The notes under the pieces: generated by a model
What the model saw: only the letters and a program-made list of their open reading frames with translations
The model's database searches: none
What the model was told of the DNA's origin: nothing
Position numbers and translations under genes: made by a program
Shown here: positions 12,201-24,849 of the stretch, piece after piece
Position numbering within the stretch: the first letter of the stretch is position 1
How the letters are laid out: every line of letters starts with the position of its first letter
Source: Leptoclinus maculatus
Lineage: Eukaryota; Chordata; Actinopteri; Perciformes; Stichaeidae
DNA length: 64,000 nucleotides
Assembly (NCBI GenBank): GCA_032191485.1
Contig: JAVDOI010000012.1
Span: forward strand, 11,656,635-11,720,634
Direction: 5' to 3'

Positions 12201-13266
12201 ATGCTTAGTCCAATTTTAAACAATTCTCATCAAATTAGGACAAGTCGTGAAAAATCAAGGAGCTAAATATGTTTTCTTAACTCTTAAAGAGACAGAGCAT
12301 AAATGTGGTATCTCATGTTGAGTTTTTCTGTTAGGGGCCTTAATAAGACCTTTGAGGTTTATTTTAACCATACAAATTAAAAACATATTTTTATCCTCGT
12401 TTTTACAATCTATGAATGTATTCTAGTGTGTGCTCTGCACTTGTTAATTTGTGGACTCAAATGTGTACCTGGAAATGTTTATATCTTTTACTTCAGTGAA
12501 AGTACTACAATGTGAAGGTATTCAGAATCTTTCTTAAGTAAAACTACAAAAGTACAGTCAAACTATATAAAAAGTAGCAAAAGCAAAAGTATTCAATGGT
12601 CCATTTCAGGTAAATATATATACTATTAATAGATTATAATCATTGATGCATTGGGTAAACATCACTTTAATGTTGCAGCTGGTAACAGTGGAGCTGCGTT
12701 TCATTACTTTATTTACTACCGGGTAGCTTAAAAAATATATTAAAATGTATTACTTCATTTATATTGTATGTTAATAATCTAAATCTGCAAAGTACCTTGT
12801 AACTAATGCTTTAAAATAACTGTAGTGGAGTACAATATTTGCCAAAATGTAGTAGAGTAGAAATATAAAAAGTGGCATTAAATGGAAATACTCAAGTAAA
12901 GTACAAGTACTTCAAAATTGTAGACTACTTAGGTACAGTACTTGAGTAAATGTACTGAGGTACATTCCAATACTGGTCTGAATCACCATGTTTCCTCACC
13001 ATGAACTCCATATTAGCTGCAGGAGGGAAGACCTGAGAGCGGACTCGGTTGTGGTAATCCAGCAGAGCGTTGATCTCTCTGGATGAAATGGCTCGTTTAC
13101 GTCTGCTGACAGCTCCAGTGAGCATCCTGAAGTCTGACTGTGTTTCAGCTCCGGACCTGGTTGTGTTGAGCAGCTCTGTGGAGCTCGACAGCACAGCAGC
13201 AGCTCCCATGTGAGGCGTCATCCACAGGGTGGCAGCCAACAGGAGCTGAACACAAGCAGCACCCAT
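9219..13266 (-). CDS. r3hdml: R3HDML-like secreted CAP-domain protein, 5 exons
   Basis: Coding exons are 13266-13000, 11780-11662, 11525-11423, 10564-10449 and 9351-9219. All introns are GT-AG, phases join exactly, and the sum is 738 nt (245 residues; human about 253). The product is a predicted secreted member of the CAP (CRISP/antigen 5/PR-1) family. Mammalian R3HDML is called a putative peptidase inhibitor, with little biochemistry behind that name. Visible features: an N-terminal hydrophobic signal peptide (about residues 1-23); a furin-type RRKR at 55-58; the CAP start DYHNRVR at about 70; the cavity segment [16 protein letters not shown]; a QNLS sequon; CAP1 motif SHYTQMVWAS; CAP2 motif [10 protein letters not shown]; and a Cys-rich tail ending in a basic KPKRLTRY. 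The tail differs from the mammalian C-terminus. The ATG chosen is the first in frame after a 3' splice site at 13312-13313. Position beside fitm2 supports orthology. Confidence 0.93.
9382..10075 (-). repeat. Dispersed repeat in r3hdml intron 4
   Basis: The segment begins with ataactttattgatatagcac and ends in a stretch containing aaaacaaacaggaagccaat and agctgctgcgttctgaact. These phrases belong to a very common fish interspersed repeat whose class I cannot name with certainty. It fills most of the intron between exons 4 and 5. Confidence 0.5.
12478..12978 (-). repeat. Stepwise-tacttgagta repeat in r3hdml intron 1
   Basis: This copy of the 214-833 family contains agtacttgagtaaatgtact near its right edge. 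It ends about 20 bp from the donor splice site of r3hdml coding exon 1 (12999/12998). The donor itself (ATG|GTGAGG) is intact. Confidence 0.55.
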
Positions 13267-13884
13267 CTGAGGCCTGTGGAGCAGAAGGAGGCTGCAGCTT
13301 GCACCACCTTCCTGCACAAGTGGAGACGAGTTTACATCATGATAAGACTGACATTGAAAGAACCTCAAAGAGGTAATTAAACGCAGTCTTTGCACAAATA
13401 AAAATAGCACTAGATGGGTTGACCAAATTAAAATGATTCATCTCTCTCAATGACATTTCCTTTAACTCTCTTCTACATGGAACATGTTTTGTTTTTTTAC
13501 GATTTCACCCTATTCTTTTGGAAGATTCTGATATGTATTAATCGAGGGATTCAGAACAATGAAAATAAACTAAATCTCCAACATATTAAGTATTGCTGCC
13601 AAACTCTCTGACGACTTCTTTTGCAAAAACAGATGACGGCAATTCTTAAAATGAATAGACCAACACCAGTTTAATGGATATTTCCTGGTGGGCACAAAAA
13701 TATGATTTAGGAAAAACAGAGATATCCGTTTTTGCAAATATACCCTTATCAGATAAATGAAAAAACATAATGACGAATACTTGCAGTCACCATCTCCGAC
13801 AAAAACATGCAGCATGTGTAATCAATCAATCAGTCAACAGAGAGCACATTTGTTACGTAAAAACAGGAACAAAAATGTTCATAC

Positions 13885-14050
13885 CTTCCTCAGTGGATCC
13901 TTTCAAAGAGCAAAGAGCGACGAGGAGATCCTCACTTCAACACGAGCCTTTGCAAACAAGCCGTTTTTTCATGTGTGGCAGAGTTTTAACTGGGCTTACA
14001 AAAAACCCTCCTGTTTTTCTTCTTCGTTCCTGAACCTACAGTCTGTCTCT
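13885..14050 (-). other. r3hdml: Probable 5' UTR exon of r3hdml
   Basis: On the minus strand a donor (GAGGAAG|GTATGAAC) lies at 13885/13884. A good acceptor (cacttgtgcag|GAAGG) lies at 13312, 45 nt before the r3hdml start codon. Joining them gives a short 5' leader. The outer edge is a guess because no core promoter is obvious. The plus-strand open frame over the same bases has no recognisable product. Confidence 0.45.
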
Positions 14051-14229
14051 GACTTTCCCTCCACTGGAGAGGAAATCACAACCACAGGAAATTGGCTTTC
14101 AGAACATAAGTCATGAAATATTTTACTGGTTGTTGTTTAAAAGTTCAACAGCATGTCGGATTTGTTTTATGAAAGAAATAGACAAACACACATATATGTA
14201 TATATATATATAGATACACAAATACATGT

Positions 14230-14268
<39 letters not shown>

Positions 14269-17200
14269 CATATGAGAACAAAGATCAGACACATGGAGAA
14301 CAACCGGAACATGAAATGAAAGGTAGGTCACAAAATCCATTATGAAATTATATTTGGTTATCATCGTGTGATTGGCACCTTTTGGAAACCCACTGCAATG
14401 ATGTATTCATGCCCCTGCCCCTAAATAATATGTTCTGAAGCAACTAATGCCCAGCAAACTTCTGCAACGTCTGTGAGATCATTAGAAATGTCACGTAGGC
14501 CTTGTGTGAAATATCTCAATTTCTGAAAAGCTCTGTGTGCGCGGAATAAAATGTGTTCTTTGACTTTTCTGGTTCACAGATTGTGGACGAGGATCTTGAT
14601 CCATGTTGGTTCAACACGGTCACAAATGTCAAATACAAAGGATGCAACCTTTTCCCCGACATGACAATCATGAACACCATCAGTAATATACTGTATGTAT
14701 GATGGTTTGATTCAAACACAGATATTAACATGAATATATCAAGACTCACATTCTTCACTGTCATCTTGTCACATCACTGTCAGATCATCAAGTTGGTCCA
14801 GGAAGAAGAAAACCACAGAAGAATTTAAATAGAGTTTCTGTTTCATATGTTATTCCACTCAGTAAATGAAAAACAATTTAAAGAAATCACTTGTTAATTG
14901 TTATATTTTAGAAACGTGATGTTACTGTGTAGAATATCCGCAAAATTTTGAAATATCCCAACATTTTGTGTGAGCTGAAAACTCAACAGTTGCATGTCAG
15001 TGGCAAAGATAGTGACATAACTCATTCATCGTGGTGTATCTTTAACATTGGACGTCTTACACACCAGCAGACGAGGCACAATAACTAGAGTATGCAGCAA
15101 CGGCTTCAGGAACAGCAGTGCTTTGAGCTAAACGCTAACAGAAGCATGCGGATATGCTCATAGTGAGGAGGCTAACACTCTGATGTGTAGCACATATAAT
15201 GCGACGTCATGTGTTTGCACGGTAACATTAGCCAGCTGAGGCTGATGGGAATGTCATGACCTTTGCTGCTATATTTGTAAAGCAGGTGAGTGCGACGCAA
15301 CAAGCGAGGAGGATCCAAATGCAGATAATCAGGCAGACAGGAGCAGTTCAGGGATTTATTGATCAGATTAAGATGTATAAGCTTACAGGAAGGTAAACGT
15401 TGCAGATTTCAGCATAAAGGGTTCAGGTGGCAGGTCCATGTGCACATGGCTGAAAAGGAAGACATAAAGCATAATAACCTGGCAGGAAATGAGTGGAAAT
15501 TGGATGGTTATATACTGCAGGGCCGATGAGGGAAAGTGAAAACAGGTGAGCAGGTGGGAAAGTCTGAGAGCATCTGGTGGATGGATGGAGAATAGCAGTG
15601 CAGGGGGCTGGGGAAGTGAGAATTTAAAGCAGACTTTTTGATCACCATATTTATTACAATTCAGTAAAATTACATTAATGTGTGTACTAAGTTTTACGAC
15701 AATCCATTCAATAATTGTGTCAATGAAATCGACACTACAAGGGGATTACATTTGTTTTAATTCAAATGTATTTCTGTATCACCATATCATACAAAGCAAA
15801 GTGGTTAAGAGTGCAGTTGAGAGTGCTTTACATACAAATAAAAACAATACATACATATATACATATACATACATACACACACCACTTCTCATCCTTATTT
15901 GTGTCAAGGACCCCTACATTGATACACATGGGTCACGGACCACCTTTATACTATTTTACTATCGAGTCATCCAAGAGTGCATTCTTTTTTTCGAACATGA
16001 AAACCCTATTATATATCAATCTATTAATGTATCCATTAATTTATCTAAAATGTGCATTTTAATTGAAAGATTAAGTGTACAAATGAAAGTGTCGTTCCCT
16101 AAACTTCAAAACACTTTAATACATTTTTGATTACAGTGAAAAATGGAAAAAATCCCTTTAAATAATCCCTATAGATGAGCCATTAGGAAGCCTTAATAAC
16201 ACATGTTTTCTGTAAATTATAGATATGCCAGAGAAGGTCACATGATCAGCTTCTCTGTCACCTTTAGTCACTTTTTCCCTTCCGCACCCTGGTAGTAAAT
16301 GAAGTTGTGCTGGATAGCAATATGTGACTTCTGCAATAGCTCAGGTAGAAGAGAGATAACTCAATTGTCTAAAAATAGTGGTTTCGATTCAAATCCCTCC
16401 TGGACTGTTTAGTTTCCCGTCTGTCAAACCTCAGAGGACTGTTTCATGAAGGTGTTTTTTTGTGAAAAGCCTCTCTTGAGTTAACCTCACAAACCGAAAC
16501 AGGATCAGTCTGTTTCACAAAGACACTCAGAGCTGATTAGAACCTGGATTTGTCAAAACGTCTCAGAAGAAGAAATCAGTCCGAACTGAACAAAAATTCT
16601 CAGAGTGACATATGTTTGAAATGTCTGCAGAGGAGTTTGAATCTGTCCGCAACTGCTGATGGATTGATGACATTTAACTTATTAAAATGTATTTTGGATC
16701 AAAAGCACAATGAGTCTTCAATAAGGAAACAAGTGGAATCCACCGGAATGAACAAAGTATCACTCTGAGGATTTTTGTGTGACACCTGATCACTCAGGTA
16801 AGCTCTCTGAAGTCAACCCTTCAAAGGTTTTCAGCAGACTTCCACACAGGTTGAGCAGAGTGCAGTCAGAATTTGTGACTTTGTGTCTAAAATGCACAGA
16901 GGGCTCCATCAAAGAGACTGCCAGGGCCTCTGGCATACAGAAGGTCAACAACATTTATGGTTCACTTCAAACCCAGGGTCCCATCTTGTTGTTGGTCTTG
17001 ACAACTATTATCTGTGAACCTTTGCACTTGTAGAGTCAGACAGTTAAATGTAGCAGTGGCCACATGCATGCCAGTTCTGTCACATATATAATGTTTCTAT
17101 CATCGTACATCAAAGAGGGGAGAAATGTTAAGCAGCAATATAAAATAGCAGACAGAATGACACATGGAGGAGTGAGTGCAGTATGTTTGACTGAGGAGTA

Positions 17201-20200
17201 AAAGCCCTTGTAGATTAAACATTTTGGAAAATTCGTGCTGGATAATTTGAAAATCTGAAGTAAAGGAAAAGTGGTGCAGCCAGAAAGTAAATTTACTCAG
17301 TGAGTGAGCTGCTTCCCACTGAGCAGAAAGAAGGTGGAAATGTGAAAATGATCCATACAGACTTTAGGTTAAAAGAACAGAAAATTGCACTCTGACATGA
17401 ACTTTCAACTGAGCACTAATCTCAGCTGTGAATAATTGGATTAGTTTTGCAGGTATGAATATAAGTATTGCACACATAATGTCGATTAATGAAAAAAAGA
17501 AGGGATTGCCAAACAAAAAATGCAGTTTATCCTGAGGGGGACATGAATATGAAAAGCCATCCAAAAGATGTCGAGACATTTCAATCAAATCCATAAAGCG
17601 AACCTCCTGGTGGTGCCAGAGGAAAGGTCAGAGGATCATCAAAAAGTCAGTAGGATGCATTTGTGCCAATCCATCTAGATGTGGAAATAATTCACGATAA
17701 GTGACCTGTTGGTGGCCCTACAGGAAAAGTCAGGGTAGTACCAAATTCACTAGGATTCATTCTTTTTGCAGTATGTATTTCTGTACCAAATTCCATGCCA
17801 ATCCATCCCATATTTGCCATCGAGCAGTCTGTGGTTTCTGGGTAAATGACATCGCAAGGTTGTCACAACATGCATATGCCATATTTGTGTTAAAGCTATA
17901 ATGAGTGAATGAGCTGATACAATCCACAGCTTTAGTTACTTTGTCTTGAACACAGCCAGAGAAATTGCAATAATTTAATTTCCTACTGTTTTAAAAATAC
18001 AAAAACACAAAGCAGTGTCCAGGTGGTAACAGGGGACATTTCTGCAGGCATCAGTCAGGAAATCTGAGAAGAGAATCTTCTGCAGGACATCATCCGTCTG
18101 GTTCGAGACGCTGTCGGGCGTTTGTGTACAAAAGCTTGCAGTGACCTTGTTGTGTCTGGTGAAGAGGAGAACACAGTGGCCTTCCGTATTTACCTGAAAG
18201 GAACATAAAACAAACCTTGCGCCAACTGTATTTGAGGTCCCTGAGCCGCAGCTTTTCTGGTGTCAGAGTGGCCTTTCAGCTGTCTGAGTAACAGCATAGC
18301 AGCTGGTTCCTCTCACAGGGTTGGAGTACCACAAAACTCTTTCACGGCAGCACTTACACTTACTTTTTGCTTGTTGTTTTGTTTTTCCAGTTACTGCTGT
18401 GGTTCACTCACAGCTCTTTTTGATGCTGTCCAGCTGCCGCAGGGAGCCGTTATTAATGAAAAAAGCTGTGAACCGACTGTACGCTACTGGCTTAGCACCA
18501 AGCAGACAGACTAGCAACTAGCTGGTGAACATAGAGGAGCATTTATCAGTGAAAGAGACAGATAGTTCTCACAAGAGCTGTTTGAGACCAAAAAAAAGCT
18601 TTCTTTGTTTCCTAATTATTTCCCCTGAAATGATTCTCTGAAAGGTATGCGTCCATTTTGCAACAGATATAATCAAATGTTCTATAGTCATTGAAGGAGA
18701 ACAAAGCATCTTTCTTTGCAGTGTGAGCAGGCAGCTGGACAGTAAAACAGTGTGGTCAATGGGCAGCCTTTTCTTCTGAGTGTTGGAATAATCTTAGAGC
18801 TCAGTGGGAGAAGTTTGTTTTAATAATTCACAGTAACATTTTCCACTTTGCACAGAAAAAGCCTCAGCCGTTTGATCAACCTGACAAGATGTCTCAAGGA
18901 GTTTGACCCCCTTCCTCATATTTGCTTGAGATATTCATTCTCAAAGAGGCTCCTGTCAGTGTTTGCATTTAGCATGTTCACATCGGGGATTTCTGCAGTC
19001 TGGCAGCAATAGAGGCCATTTGTGAATTTTCTGTATTTTATGCATGTTTTATAGTGTATAAAGGATTTAATCTAACCACAGAAATACTTTAAATTCAATT
19101 ATTTTGGTGAGATGTCTGCACTGTAATATGAAACCATATATTTAGATGCATTTATTCGTGTCCTGCCAGAGTTTGTAGTCTTGCATCAGTGCTTAAAGAA
19201 CAATCCGTCAAACACCAGACGTGCCTGGAAAATGTCCTTTCTAGGTGAGGCTTGTTTGCCAAGTCGGAGTGCAACAAGGACAAACTTTGTCCTGCATTCA
19301 GATGGGAAAAGATGTATCTTCCTCCAGTGCAATCGTAATGACTCAGCTAGTTTGCCATCATCTGCACCAGGCAGTCAATGAATTAGAACGTTGCACACAA
19401 TCAGTGAATATTTATCCAAGTTGTTTATTTTTTATCATGATTGTTTATCATTTACTTTACCGTTATTAAAGTACTCAAATTCAAGATATCTTTTTCAAGA
19501 AAGACGTGTGCACAAGATACATCATAAGCACAAGCACAGAAAGTCACTACAACACATCATAAACATACACAAAAGACCACATTAAAGTAAACAGTTACAA
19601 GAGGCATTCAAATGCTTACAATGAGTACAATGTTTGATTTGTTCAGTTTGAACATGCAGTAGCTCAGATCAGAGGTTGGGTACTTGTTACAGTAGAGCTT
19701 TATAGATAAATAATGTAGAAAGTAAGATACCAATGATGACTAAACGATGTATTCCCTGTGATAAAGCACAGTGAAACATGAATTATTGAGATATTTTTTA
19801 AATTCAATTTTGACTTTCCGTTTTCTTGTCCATGGGTCTTAAAAGCGAGTCTGTCATCCACCCAGGTCCACAAATATTTGCAACATTTTAATTATTTCTA
19901 TCTGGTTACATTGTGTCTGTGACTGCGGTTTTATTGCATTGTGGTGGTCTCTTGTATTGAGGACAGCTTGTGCCATAAAACCTGACACCGTGACCCCCTG
20001 ACTTACATCCACATGCCACACTACAAAGCTCCGTCTGAGCAAACACGAGCCAGAGCAAGAAAGAAGTGTCTGGCTGAAACTATCTCTCATTCAATATTAA
20101 AATGTCTCTCATATGTTCAAATATTTCAAACAATGATCCTGAAAGATACTGGATTCTAATTTATGTCAACGGTCCTTTTTTGCAGCCAATAAATAAAAAA

Positions 20201-20327
20201 AGTTTAATTTTATCCTCAAGTTAAAAATTTACATAAATGAATGTACAAATACAAGTACAAAACTTGTACTTAATTACAGCACTTGAGTACTCAGTTACAT
20301 TCAACTGCTTTATTCACTTCCTTCTGA
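14051..20327. other. AT-rich intergenic DNA without a recognised gene
   Basis: The segment holds (TA)n tracts near 14189-14264 and fragments of dispersed fish repeats. Examples are about 17590-17880 (ccatgccaatccatccc phrases, shared with 49040-49560) and about 18340-18540. Two medium open frames at 16550-17033 have no family I recognise and no clear splice context. No RNA gene was seen. Confidence 0.55.
14189..14264 (+). repeat. (TA)n-rich microsatellites
   Basis: Two adjacent alternating TA/CA blocks; the longer pure TA run is about 14239-14264. Confidence 0.9.
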
Positions 20328-21535
20328 TTGGACATATTTTCAGTAGAAGAAACTAGGGAATTGGGTATATTGGATAGGAGCTATTCTCCAGCAGTGGTTC
20401 TGCCAGCTATTCCTCCTTGGTTACTGCCACAGCCTGAAATTGATCTTGGCCTCCTTGAAGTAATGAGAGATGAATGTGGGGGAAACTGTAAGATATTCAA
20501 GTCATACATCAGGAGGAATTATCACAATTATATACAAATATATACAGATGGATCTAAAGACCCCAAAAATGGTAGAACAGCAGCAGCAGCAGTAATACCA
20601 GAATTCCAGTATGAGTGTGGGAAAAGACTCAGTGATGACTTATCTGTGTTTACATGTGAGATGATGGCCATAGTTATTGCCTTACAGTGGGTAGGGGACG
20701 TCAGGCCAGAGAGAGTGGTGATTGCATCAGATTCATGTGCAGTACTAACGAGTCTGAAATGTTGCCACTCCAGAAGCAGAGAGGATTTACTGTATGAAAT
20801 ACTACAAGCACTATTCAGAATCCATCAATGGCAGTTAAATGTGTGTGGGTCCCTGCACATGTTGGAGTCGATGGCAATGAGAAGGCGGATAAAGCAGCAA
20901 AAAAGGCTTTGACGAGTGGGAGAAATATTGTTAGTATAAATATAAGTAAGTCAGAAGCTAAAGTGGTGATTAAGGGACAAATCAAAAATATATGGCAGAC
21001 TGAATGGAATAAACCAATGGTTTAAAAATAAACCATTGGTTGGGAGTGCAGGATCTAGTGGACGAAATAGAAAAGAGGAGAGGGTAATGACAAGACTAAG
21101 GAATGGCCATACTGCTCTTAACAGTTCCCTCTATGTTATTAGAAAACATAATAATGGGAAGTGTGAATTTTGTGAAGAAGAAGAAACTGTGGACCATGTG
21201 TTATTCTCCTGTCAGAGGTATGAGGCAGCGAGAGAAGTTTTAAAAAATGGTCTCAGAGAGATGGGAGAGGAGAATATAATTAATATACTAAAGAAAAGCT
21301 TTAGTGAGAAATGTTGGGGACTTCTTTTGGAGTATTTGGAGTCAACAAGACTAATTAATAGAATTTGAGTATTATATATATATTTTTATTTTGTTTATTT
21401 GTATGTTTGTTTGGTTTTCGTATTAGAGAATTACGATCCTTAGTCCACACTCCAGATTAGTGGGTGGCGGTAATGCACCTGTTGTTTGCCAACCGCCATT
21501 AAAAACAAAAGAAGAAGAAGAAGATACCTTCACCC
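20328..21535 (+). mobile_element. 3' end of a LINE with an RNase H domain, broken
   Basis: This is the C-terminal end of a non-LTR retrotransposon polyprotein plus its 3' tail. The RNase H domain is clear: IYTDGSK carries the first Asp, CEMMAIVIAL the Glu, ASDSCA the second Asp, and WVPAHVGVDGNEKAD the His/Asp motif. It is followed by a Cys/His segment, CEFCEEEETVDHVLFSC. The frame shifts near 20840 and shifts back between about 21000 and 21035, so no intact protein can be made. Endonuclease and reverse transcriptase are missing, as expected for 5' truncation. The element ends with ggtggcggtaatgcacc, aaccgcc and a short (GAA)n tail. RNase H-bearing fish LINEs belong to I-like groups; the exact clade is inference. 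Confidence 0.85.
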
Positions 21536-21779
21536 GTAAGATATCTCGCGTCAGACACCTGTCTTAACCCTCCTGTTATGTTCATTTTTTAGGTACAGCA
21601 ATGATGTTCCCGGGTCAATTTTACTTTAGCACAAGCAATCTAGTTCACATCAACGCAGCGCACACACATGCTGCTGTTTGTGTGCCGTTGAACTAGCCAG
21701 GCGTACGTTACACGGCACGTTGACCCAGCTCAGCCGGGGAGGAGAGGACTTTCCACACACCTGTCTGTCTGGGACTGAA

Positions 21780-24360
21780 GTTAAGAGAGAGAAGAGAGGA
21801 ACTCACAGCGCAGATTTTCGGTGGTTTAAACCCATTTGCTGTCCTTAAACCAAGTAAGGTAAGGCTGTTCTCTCTTTTATTAGCTTGCTAGCAAAATATT
21901 TGAAAAGCTAACGTTAACATTACTGTAACGAAAGCGTGCACTGTCTCAAAGCGTGCACTTTCTCTTAACGTTTAGTTTGCCTGCAAAACAAGTTGTCTTT
22001 TCACCCGTTAGAGTTGTTGACGTCTGCACATGATTTTCCATCCAAATTACATTGCCAGAGTGCAAGGATCATAAAGTGACTGTTATCTGCGGTTAGCTTA
22101 AGTTAACGTTACTGAATAACATTGTTAACGTTAGCATGGTTGTGCTGGGCTCCAGGTGGTGATATCATTCAGTCTGTTTCATTCACATGCAATTTTCACC
22201 ACTTGCGCAGTTAGGACAATGGGATTGAGATTTTAATATAAAAATTATATCAAATGGTTGATTTAATTTAAGGCATTCAACATATTTGTTGCTTATACAG
22301 CTAATACACAACTATACCAAGCTAACGTTACTGCCTCATGTTAGCCACGTTTCTTTTCTTTCTTTTAAGCCTAACTTTAATACATTGAACGGATTATTTT
22401 CATTTCAGTTGTGGCTGAGCTCATGGACCCAAGTCATGTGGAAATGTAAGTTATGTGCTTTTTCTAGTCTCATCAAAGTCTGCTTACTGAGACATTACAG
22501 ACTCCAACATGGCCAGTATTCTACTGTTTCTCCCTTACCATGTTTGTATTACAACTGCATATGCATTTTTAGCCGTTTTAATTCACTCAAGATACACATG
22601 TCAAGAGTACACAGGCCTAATGTTAGTGAGAGAAGGGTAGCAGGCAGTGACTCGCATGGTGTGGCAGACAATTTGGCATTTGATTGCCCTCTTCTCTGAA
22701 GCTCAAGTGAGTAAAACATACTGGGACAGTACACAAAAAACAAAGGTGACATGTCTTACACACACACACACGCACACACAAACAACCAACATTGATTATT
22801 GCTTGCTTTGATTATTGTGACTTTGTCCTCAGGATCATTTCATCAGGGAAACACAGCTCATGATTTATGTGAAAAATAAATTACTTCAAATCTTACTCTG
22901 GGAAACTTGCAACTTGCTTTCCCTTTACAGATATGCTGAGAAAATGTAACTGTTGTTCAAAATGTTAAAACAAATCACGTGAATCAGACCATTTTATGAA
23001 TTCAAAATATGGACTTGTCATGATTTAGGCTCATTATGGGATGTCTCTTTATGCTTTTGTGTTTGGTACAGCTCTATGGCGAATTCCATAGGATCACCAA
23101 TCGAAGCCTTCAATATTCCTTCTTCGCTGCGCTGGATAAAAACACTCCACAGCTGCTCAAACTCTACAAAGAGAGGAAGACTGGAGCTTTTGGTGAAAAG
23201 ATGGCAGATCTGCTGATGGCATATGACGAGCAGGTAAGGGTGCTATTAATATGTTTACTGAAGGGTGGAAGTAACAATAATAATGACTGAACTGATGAAA
23301 CAGCTGTCAAATGAAATGGTCAATTTAATAAAATGAAATGTTGCATTAAATAAAATCAATGAAATAAAATGGTCAAATCATATATTCAATATTTCAGTTA
23401 AAAACCTCTCTGCGTAAAAGGACAAGAATGACATCAGTGCAACTAGAACAGCAGCCCTTGCTGGGCTGCCACTGTACCTAAAAGAAGACTCGTCAGTGAT
23501 CTTCAAGAGTTGCAAGGTAACGTTAACTTCTCATTCTCCCTCAGCCTTCATTGCTCATCATGAGCCACTGATTTATACAAACTTGATGACTTTAGACTCG
23601 ACAAAATTAGGAAAGACTTGCAACCTTCTTCCAAACCGAAAGATGAATACAAATGTTGGAAGAATCTTTTTTTTCTTTTAAGTGTACCACAAATAATACA
23701 TTAGATTTTGGTGAAGAGTGTTTTTTGACTTGTAAGGACTTGATACTCAAGTTTAGAATTTGGACTTGACTTGAGATTTGCCTGTCTTGACTTATAACTC
23801 GACTTGAATCTTGACTTGGGACTTGAATACAAAGACTTGAGACTTGATGACTTTGTCCCACCTCTGCAATCAAGTGTCTTCCCTCTACCATACCATTGTA
23901 AACTGTTTTATTCTACACCTGTGAATATTTGTAAGCACACTAATTTTTTTTAAAGGTTTATATCTTATTTATTAGCCTATCATAGTTGACGTGTTTGGTA
24001 CACACATGTTCTGGACCTCATGTGTACTCCCTCTTTCAGGAGGAGTAGTTCGAAGCATTCCAGGAGGGTGCAGTGGCGCTGTTGGCCGTGGTGGCTGAAG
24101 AGGACACGGCTGTAGGGATTCCCTTTCAACCTCTCCATGTCTCAGTCATCCTGGAGGATCAGGTTGTAGTGACTCTCAGATCTTGGACTGATGCACTGAT
24201 GGTGTTGTTTAGCTTGATCTATCCCAACATTTTGTTAAGAGAAAATACCAAAACTTTTCATGACTCCTTTCAGTTTATCATTTTTGAAAAAATGTTTGTT
24301 GTGAGCACAATGTATTTGATCAGTGATTTATTTTTTTATGTTTGCAGCTGTGTGGATTAA
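21780..24360 (+). pseudogene. Decayed C2H2/SAMD3-like family gene, copy 1
   Basis: This looks like a remnant of a teleost multicopy gene family (C2H2 fingers plus a SAMD3-like C-terminal region; assignment from memory of the family). Probable parts: a noncoding first exon ending near 21858 (CAAG/TAAGGTAAGG donors); a finger exon from ATG 22436 with CKLCAFSSLIKVCLLRHYRL and a second C-x4-C...H-x4-H finger, closed by a stop at 22699; and exon 23070-23232 (LYGEFHRITNRSLQYSFF... to donor CAG|GTAAGG). Then comes an exon after taaaag|GACAAG at about 23420 (DISATRTAALAGLPLYLKED) to AAG|GTAACG at 23517. The last is an exon after ctttcag at about 24040 that opens with an in-frame TAG, then reads GAVALLAVVAEEDTAV... 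The stops and the absent SAM and WPEAF exons make an intact product unlikely. A transcript is still possible. Confidence 0.65.
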
Positions 24361-24429
24361 TTTTGGCATAATGTGTAATGTTGTGGTCAAAAAATCATAT
24401 TGGTTAAAATAAATTCATTGCATCTAACT

Positions 24430-24780
24430 GAGTATTTGTTTTGAGTTAATGCAACTTTAATGGTTCAACACAAGCTATTTAAGTTAGTCAGACTTAAATC
24501 ATATATTTGCTGTTACATAATTTTAATGAGTTCATACAAACATTACAAATAAGTTTAAATAATGAATATGTTTTAAGTTCAATACAAAGAATGGAGTTAG
24601 TACTAGTCATTTATTTACTTAAGTATACCTAACAATAAATACTTGAGTTAGGAGTACTCCATTTAAGCAATTTTTTCCACTAAAAGGATTTGAGTTATTT
24701 AACTTAAATGGTTCAAGGCAATCGGTTTCCTCAAACTATTTGAGTTGACTTTACTCATCAGGTTTTACTTTTAATACATT
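24430..24780. repeat. Foldback repeat with ttaagtt/aacttaaa motifs
   Basis: The left half (caactttaatggttcaacac) and right half (ttaacttaaatggttcaagg) carry related phrases. The block resembles short non-coding fish elements rich in gttaactt/aagttaac words. Boundaries are approximate. Confidence 0.4.
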
Positions 24781-24849
24781 TAATACAAAACGAGGACAAC
24801 ACAGAGGTATTATCATTGCAGTTCGCAAGTCCTCAGTGATTAGAAGACA

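Noticed and set aside
13757..14116. Plus-strand open frames of 119 and 87 codons
   Set aside because: Antisense to the probable r3hdml 5' UTR exon and not similar to anything I know.
16550..17033. Two successive open frames that might be one gene
   Set aside because: Neither translation resembles a known family, and the linking splice sites are weak.
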